From Microscilla marina ATCC 23134 (GTDB taxonomy: Bacteria > Bacteroidota > Bacteroidia > Cytophagales > Microscillaceae), in assembly GCF_000169175.1 (NCBI RefSeq), contig NZ_AAWS01000015.1:62001-126000 (forward strand): a DNA stretch of 64,000 bases. Reading direction: 5' to 3'. The notes under the pieces were generated by a model that saw nothing but the letters and a program-made list of their open reading frames with translations, was not told the DNA's origin and ran no database searches. Made by a program: the position numbers and the translations under genes. Every line of letters begins with the position of its first letter. Positions within the stretch are counted from its first letter, which is position 1. Of this stretch, positions 61,475 to 64,000 are shown piece after piece.

Positions 61475-63682
61475 ATGAGTAAAATAATTGCCCAAATATC
61501 AAAAAATACAATGCTGTTAGCCCTGTTGTGCCTGTTGGCATTGCCTGGCTGGAGCCAAAAAAAATACAGTAATCTGCGCCAGGCATTGACGGCTGGTTTG
61601 AGCGGGTCTAATGGTCCTCGTAGCGTAAACTGGATCAACAATGGAGAGACTTTTTCTTATATAGAAAGCCGTGGAGTAATCAAAGCATTTAGCCCTAAAA
61701 CCAAAAAAGAATCCTTGGTGTTTGAGGCCAAAAAAATGAAGTTTCCAGGTACTGACAAACCGTTTCGATATAGCGCGTTTGAGTTTTCTAAAGACTCTAA
61801 GTACTTGTTGTTTAAGAGTAATTTTCGTCCGGTATGGCGTCGTTCGGGCATTGCTGATTATTACTTTTATTCTATCAAAGACAAAACCCTTAAGTTGGTC
61901 GCTAAAGATGCCCAAACTGCCCAGTTATCGCCCAATGGCAAAAAAGTAGGCTATGAGCGTAAAGGAGATTTGTTTGTGTATGACTTTGCCACTAAAAAAG
62001 AAACCCAGCTAACCAATGATGGCGACGAAAAAAACTTCTTGTATAATGGGCGTTATGGTTGGGCTTACGAAGAAGAATTTGGTTTGGCGCAAGCCTGGAC
62101 TTGGTCGCCCGATAGCAAGCAAATTGCTTTTTGGCAAACAGACGAGCGTCAAGTACCTGTTTTTCAGATGACCGACTATAGCAAAACCCACAAAGAATGG
62201 GTAAAAATAAAGTACCCTCAAGTAGGAGACAAAAACCCTATAGTAAAAATTGGCGTGGTAGACCTTGCCCAAAAAAGCCGCCAGTGGATGGAGGTAGCTT
62301 TAGGCGATGGTTATGTACCTCGCTTATACTGGACCTCGGTGCCAGGGCAGCTTGCTGTAGTGCATCTCAATCGGGCTCAAACCCACCTTCAGTTGTTTTT
62401 TCATAATACCAAAACTGGCAAGGGTAAAAGAGTGATGGAAGAAAAAAGTAAAGTATGGATAGATGTATTCGATTTTTTTGCGGGCATCAATCACTTGTTC
62501 TTTTTTCCTGAAGATAGCAAAGAGTTTTTCTGGATTTCTGACCGCGATGGCTGGAGTCATCTGTACCGTTACAACTACGACGGCAAGCTGCTAAACCAGG
62601 TAACCAAGGGCAATTGGGAAGTAACCAATGTGTATAATGTAGACAGCAAGCGCAAGAAGATATATTATGCCTCAACCGAAAAATCTCCTCTTGAACGCCA
62701 CCTTTACAGCATCGATTTTAAAGGCAAACGTAAAAAACAATTGACCAAAACTGCTGGGCGTCATTTTATCAATTTCTCGCCTAACAGTCAATATTACATA
62801 GATCGTTACTCAAATGTAGACACTCCTACGCAAGTAGAACTGTGGAGTACCAAGGGCAAGAAAATAAAGTCTTTGGAAACCAACAAAAGAGTGAAAAAGA
62901 AAACTGCTTCGGGCTACTTTAAACAAGAGCTGATGAATTTTAAAGCCTCTGACGGGCAAATGATTGATATTTTTGTAATCAAGCCACAGGGTTTCAACAA
63001 AAACAAAAAATATCCTTTGGTGGTAGATATTTATGGAGGACCTGGCTCTCAGTCGGTATACAACCAATTTGCTGCCAATGGCTGGCAACAATACCTTGCC
63101 CAGGAAGGCTACATAGTGATGAGTGTAAACAACCGTGGAAGCGGAGGTTATGGGAGCAAATTTGAGAAAGTAGTATATAAAAACCTGGGACACAATGAGG
63201 CTAAAGACTTTGCAGAAGCTGCCAAATTTATGGCCACCAAATCGTGGGTAGACGGCAACCGCATGGCAATTCGTGGGCACAGCTACGGAGGTTATATGGC
63301 GAGTTTTACCCAGCTTAACTACCCCGAAGTATTTAAAGTAGCTATAGTAACTGCCCCTGTAACAGACTGGCGCTTGTACGATAGCATCTACACGGAGCGC
63401 TATATGGGTTTATTGGGCGACAATGAGCAAGGCTACATCAATAGCTCAGTAATGAAGTACGCCAAAAAATACAAAGGCAGAATGTTACTTTCGCACTCTA
63501 CTATGGACGAAAATGTGCACGTGCAAAACACCTTCCAATTGATGAAGGCATTGACTGACAAGGGGCAAGACGTAGATATGAGAATTTACCCACCGGGGGC
63601 GCACGGTGTAGCCTATAGTGGTACCAGTTATTTCTTGCTATATGGAGTATATGTCGACTATTTGAACCAATACCTTAAATAG
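61475..63682 (+). CDS. S9 family peptidase, dipeptidyl peptidase IV type
   Basis: A 735-residue secreted peptidase that removes dipeptides, often after proline. It has a signal peptide (ending GWSQ), a beta-propeller domain (about 45-480) with the double-Glu motif YEEEFG (about 190) that holds the substrate's N terminus, and an alpha/beta hydrolase domain. The catalytic Ser is in IRGHSYGGYMAS (about 600), the Asp in STMDENVH and the His in PGAHGVAY. The length is typical. It is divergent from the GroES-like gene and ends with a good terminator. Confidence 0.95.
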   Translation: MSKIIAQISKNTMLLALLCLLALPGWSQKKYSNLRQALTAGLSGSNGPRSVNWINNGETFSYIESRGVIKAFSPKTKKESLVFEAKKMKFPGTDKPFRYSAFEFSKDSKYLLFKSNFRPVWRRSGIADYYFYSIKDKTLKLVAKDAQTAQLSPNGKKVGYERKGDLFVYDFATKKETQLTNDGDEKNFLYNGRYGWAYEEEFGLAQAWTWSPDSKQIAFWQTDERQVPVFQMTDYSKTHKEWVKIKYPQVGDKNPIVKIGVVDLAQKSRQWMEVALGDGYVPRLYWTSVPGQLAVVHLNRAQTHLQLFFHNTKTGKGKRVMEEKSKVWIDVFDFFAGINHLFFFPEDSKEFFWISDRDGWSHLYRYNYDGKLLNQVTKGNWEVTNVYNVDSKRKKIYYASTEKSPLERHLYSIDFKGKRKKQLTKTAGRHFINFSPNSQYYIDRYSNVDTPTQVELWSTKGKKIKSLETNKRVKKKTASGYFKQELMNFKASDGQMIDIFVIKPQGFNKNKKYPLVVDIYGGPGSQSVYNQFAANGWQQYLAQEGYIVMSVNNRGSGGYGSKFEKVVYKNLGHNEAKDFAEAAKFMATKSWVDGNRMAIRGHSYGGYMASFTQLNYPEVFKVAIVTAPVTDWRLYDSIYTERYMGLLGDNEQGYINSSVMKYAKKYKGRMLLSHSTMDENVHVQNTFQLMKALTDKGQDVDMRIYPPGAHGVAYSGTSYFLLYGVYVDYLNQYLK

Positions 63683-63706
63683 CAAGTTTGACAAAAAAGC
63701 AATCAT

Positions 63707-63742
63707 AAAAAAGGCAACGCTATCAAAGTGTTGCCTTTTTTT
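63707..63742 (+). terminator. Terminator of S9 peptidase gene
   Basis: The 12-bp stem AAAAAAGGCAAC/GTTGCCTTTTTT is followed by further T residues, 25 bases after the stop. Confidence 0.9.
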
Positions 63743-63837
63743 AAGTAAAATTAATTATTTGACATCTGGTAATCAGGTATTTACCATTTGCTGAGTTTGG
63801 CTAACCATACCACATCATTGCGCCACAAATCAGTCAC

Positions 63838-64000
63838 TTATTGGGTCAGTCCGGTGAGTATTGCATCAAAATGAGCCTGCTTTTTTTTATGGGCAATCAA
63901 AAAGTAACGAACCTCCGGGGCATTTTCGGGTGCCCAAACCTGTTGGAGCTTAGAAGCCTCCACAAAATGGTTAATCTCGTGCTCTAGGGCAATGGCTACA
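63838..64000 (-). CDS. 3' end of an unidentified gene (cut by window edge)
   Basis: The last 53 codons and TAA of a minus-strand gene. The visible C terminus contains EHEINHFVEASKLQQVW and a basic stretch HKKKQAHFDAIL, and ends LTGLTQ. It reads as an open, normally coded frame, but no family can be recognised from this fragment. It is convergent with the S9 peptidase gene. Confidence 0.6.
   Translation of the reverse strand, partial: VAIALEHEINHFVEASKLQQVWAPENAPEVRYFLIAHKKKQAHFDAILTGLTQ

Overview
The window most likely comes from a large-genome gliding or marine member of the Bacteroidota (Cytophagales; the style of the proteins resembles Microscilla-type genomes, which is an inference from memory and not a search). 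Supporting signs are the type IX secretion genes porX and porD, a fused lpxC-fabZ, Bacteroidota promoter boxes of the TAnnTTTG type, weak Shine-Dalgarno sequences, DUF2911 and SprB-like proteins, and many sensor proteins that end in SpoIIE/PP2C phosphatase domains. No rRNA, tRNA or CRISPR array is visible.

Layout. 1-2154 (minus): a gene cut by the edge, a PspB-like protein and a membrane SpoIIE phosphatase. 2155-3576: AT-rich, gene-free, with three intrinsic terminators. 3577-6127: a WG-repeat protein and porX. 6749-11959: an HD hydrolase and the lipid A operon lpxD, lpxC-fabZ, lpxA plus an ABC ATPase. 12220-17208: a lipoprotein, mutS2 and a DUF2911 protein, with repeat elements between them. 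17524-22417: an accessory cluster holding a JAB-like toxin candidate, three tandem secreted paralogues (candidate immunity proteins), a TPR/HTH regulator and a possible small RNA. 22440-31457: tandem repeats, two membrane coiled-coil proteins, a 7TMR-DISM/SpoIIE phosphatase, membrane proteins, a frameshifted AraC-type regulator and a lipoprotein. 31725-34073: rimO and a thioredoxin-like lipoprotein. 34442-42023: a TPR/SpoIIE phosphatase and a 1767-residue pseudokinase/ATPase/GAF/SpoIIE protein. 42360-48998: porD, a TPR protein, an Sm-like small protein, recN and ada. 49254-53200: a LuxR-type regulator, a 38-residue small ORF, a cytochrome-like lipoprotein and an acyl-CoA carboxylase beta subunit. 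53709-58785: a Cache/HAMP/GAF/6xPAS protein and rlpA. 59177-63682: a MITE-like element split by an IS110-type insertion sequence, a GroES-like gene and a DPP IV-type peptidase. A minus-strand gene runs off the right edge.

Themes. Housekeeping blocks (lipid A, recN, rimO, mutS2) alternate with signalling genes. Four SpoIIE-type phosphatases with different input modules lie within 42 kb, and one of them has altered catalytic residues in both its kinase and phosphatase domains. Small mobile repeats are abundant: one family has GGAACATG ends and 3-bp T(T/A)A target duplications, and two of its three copies sit exactly on TAA stop codons. The most unusual locus is the toxin/paralogue cluster, where the second and third paralogues are each preceded by a copy of the last 26 bases of the toxin gene.
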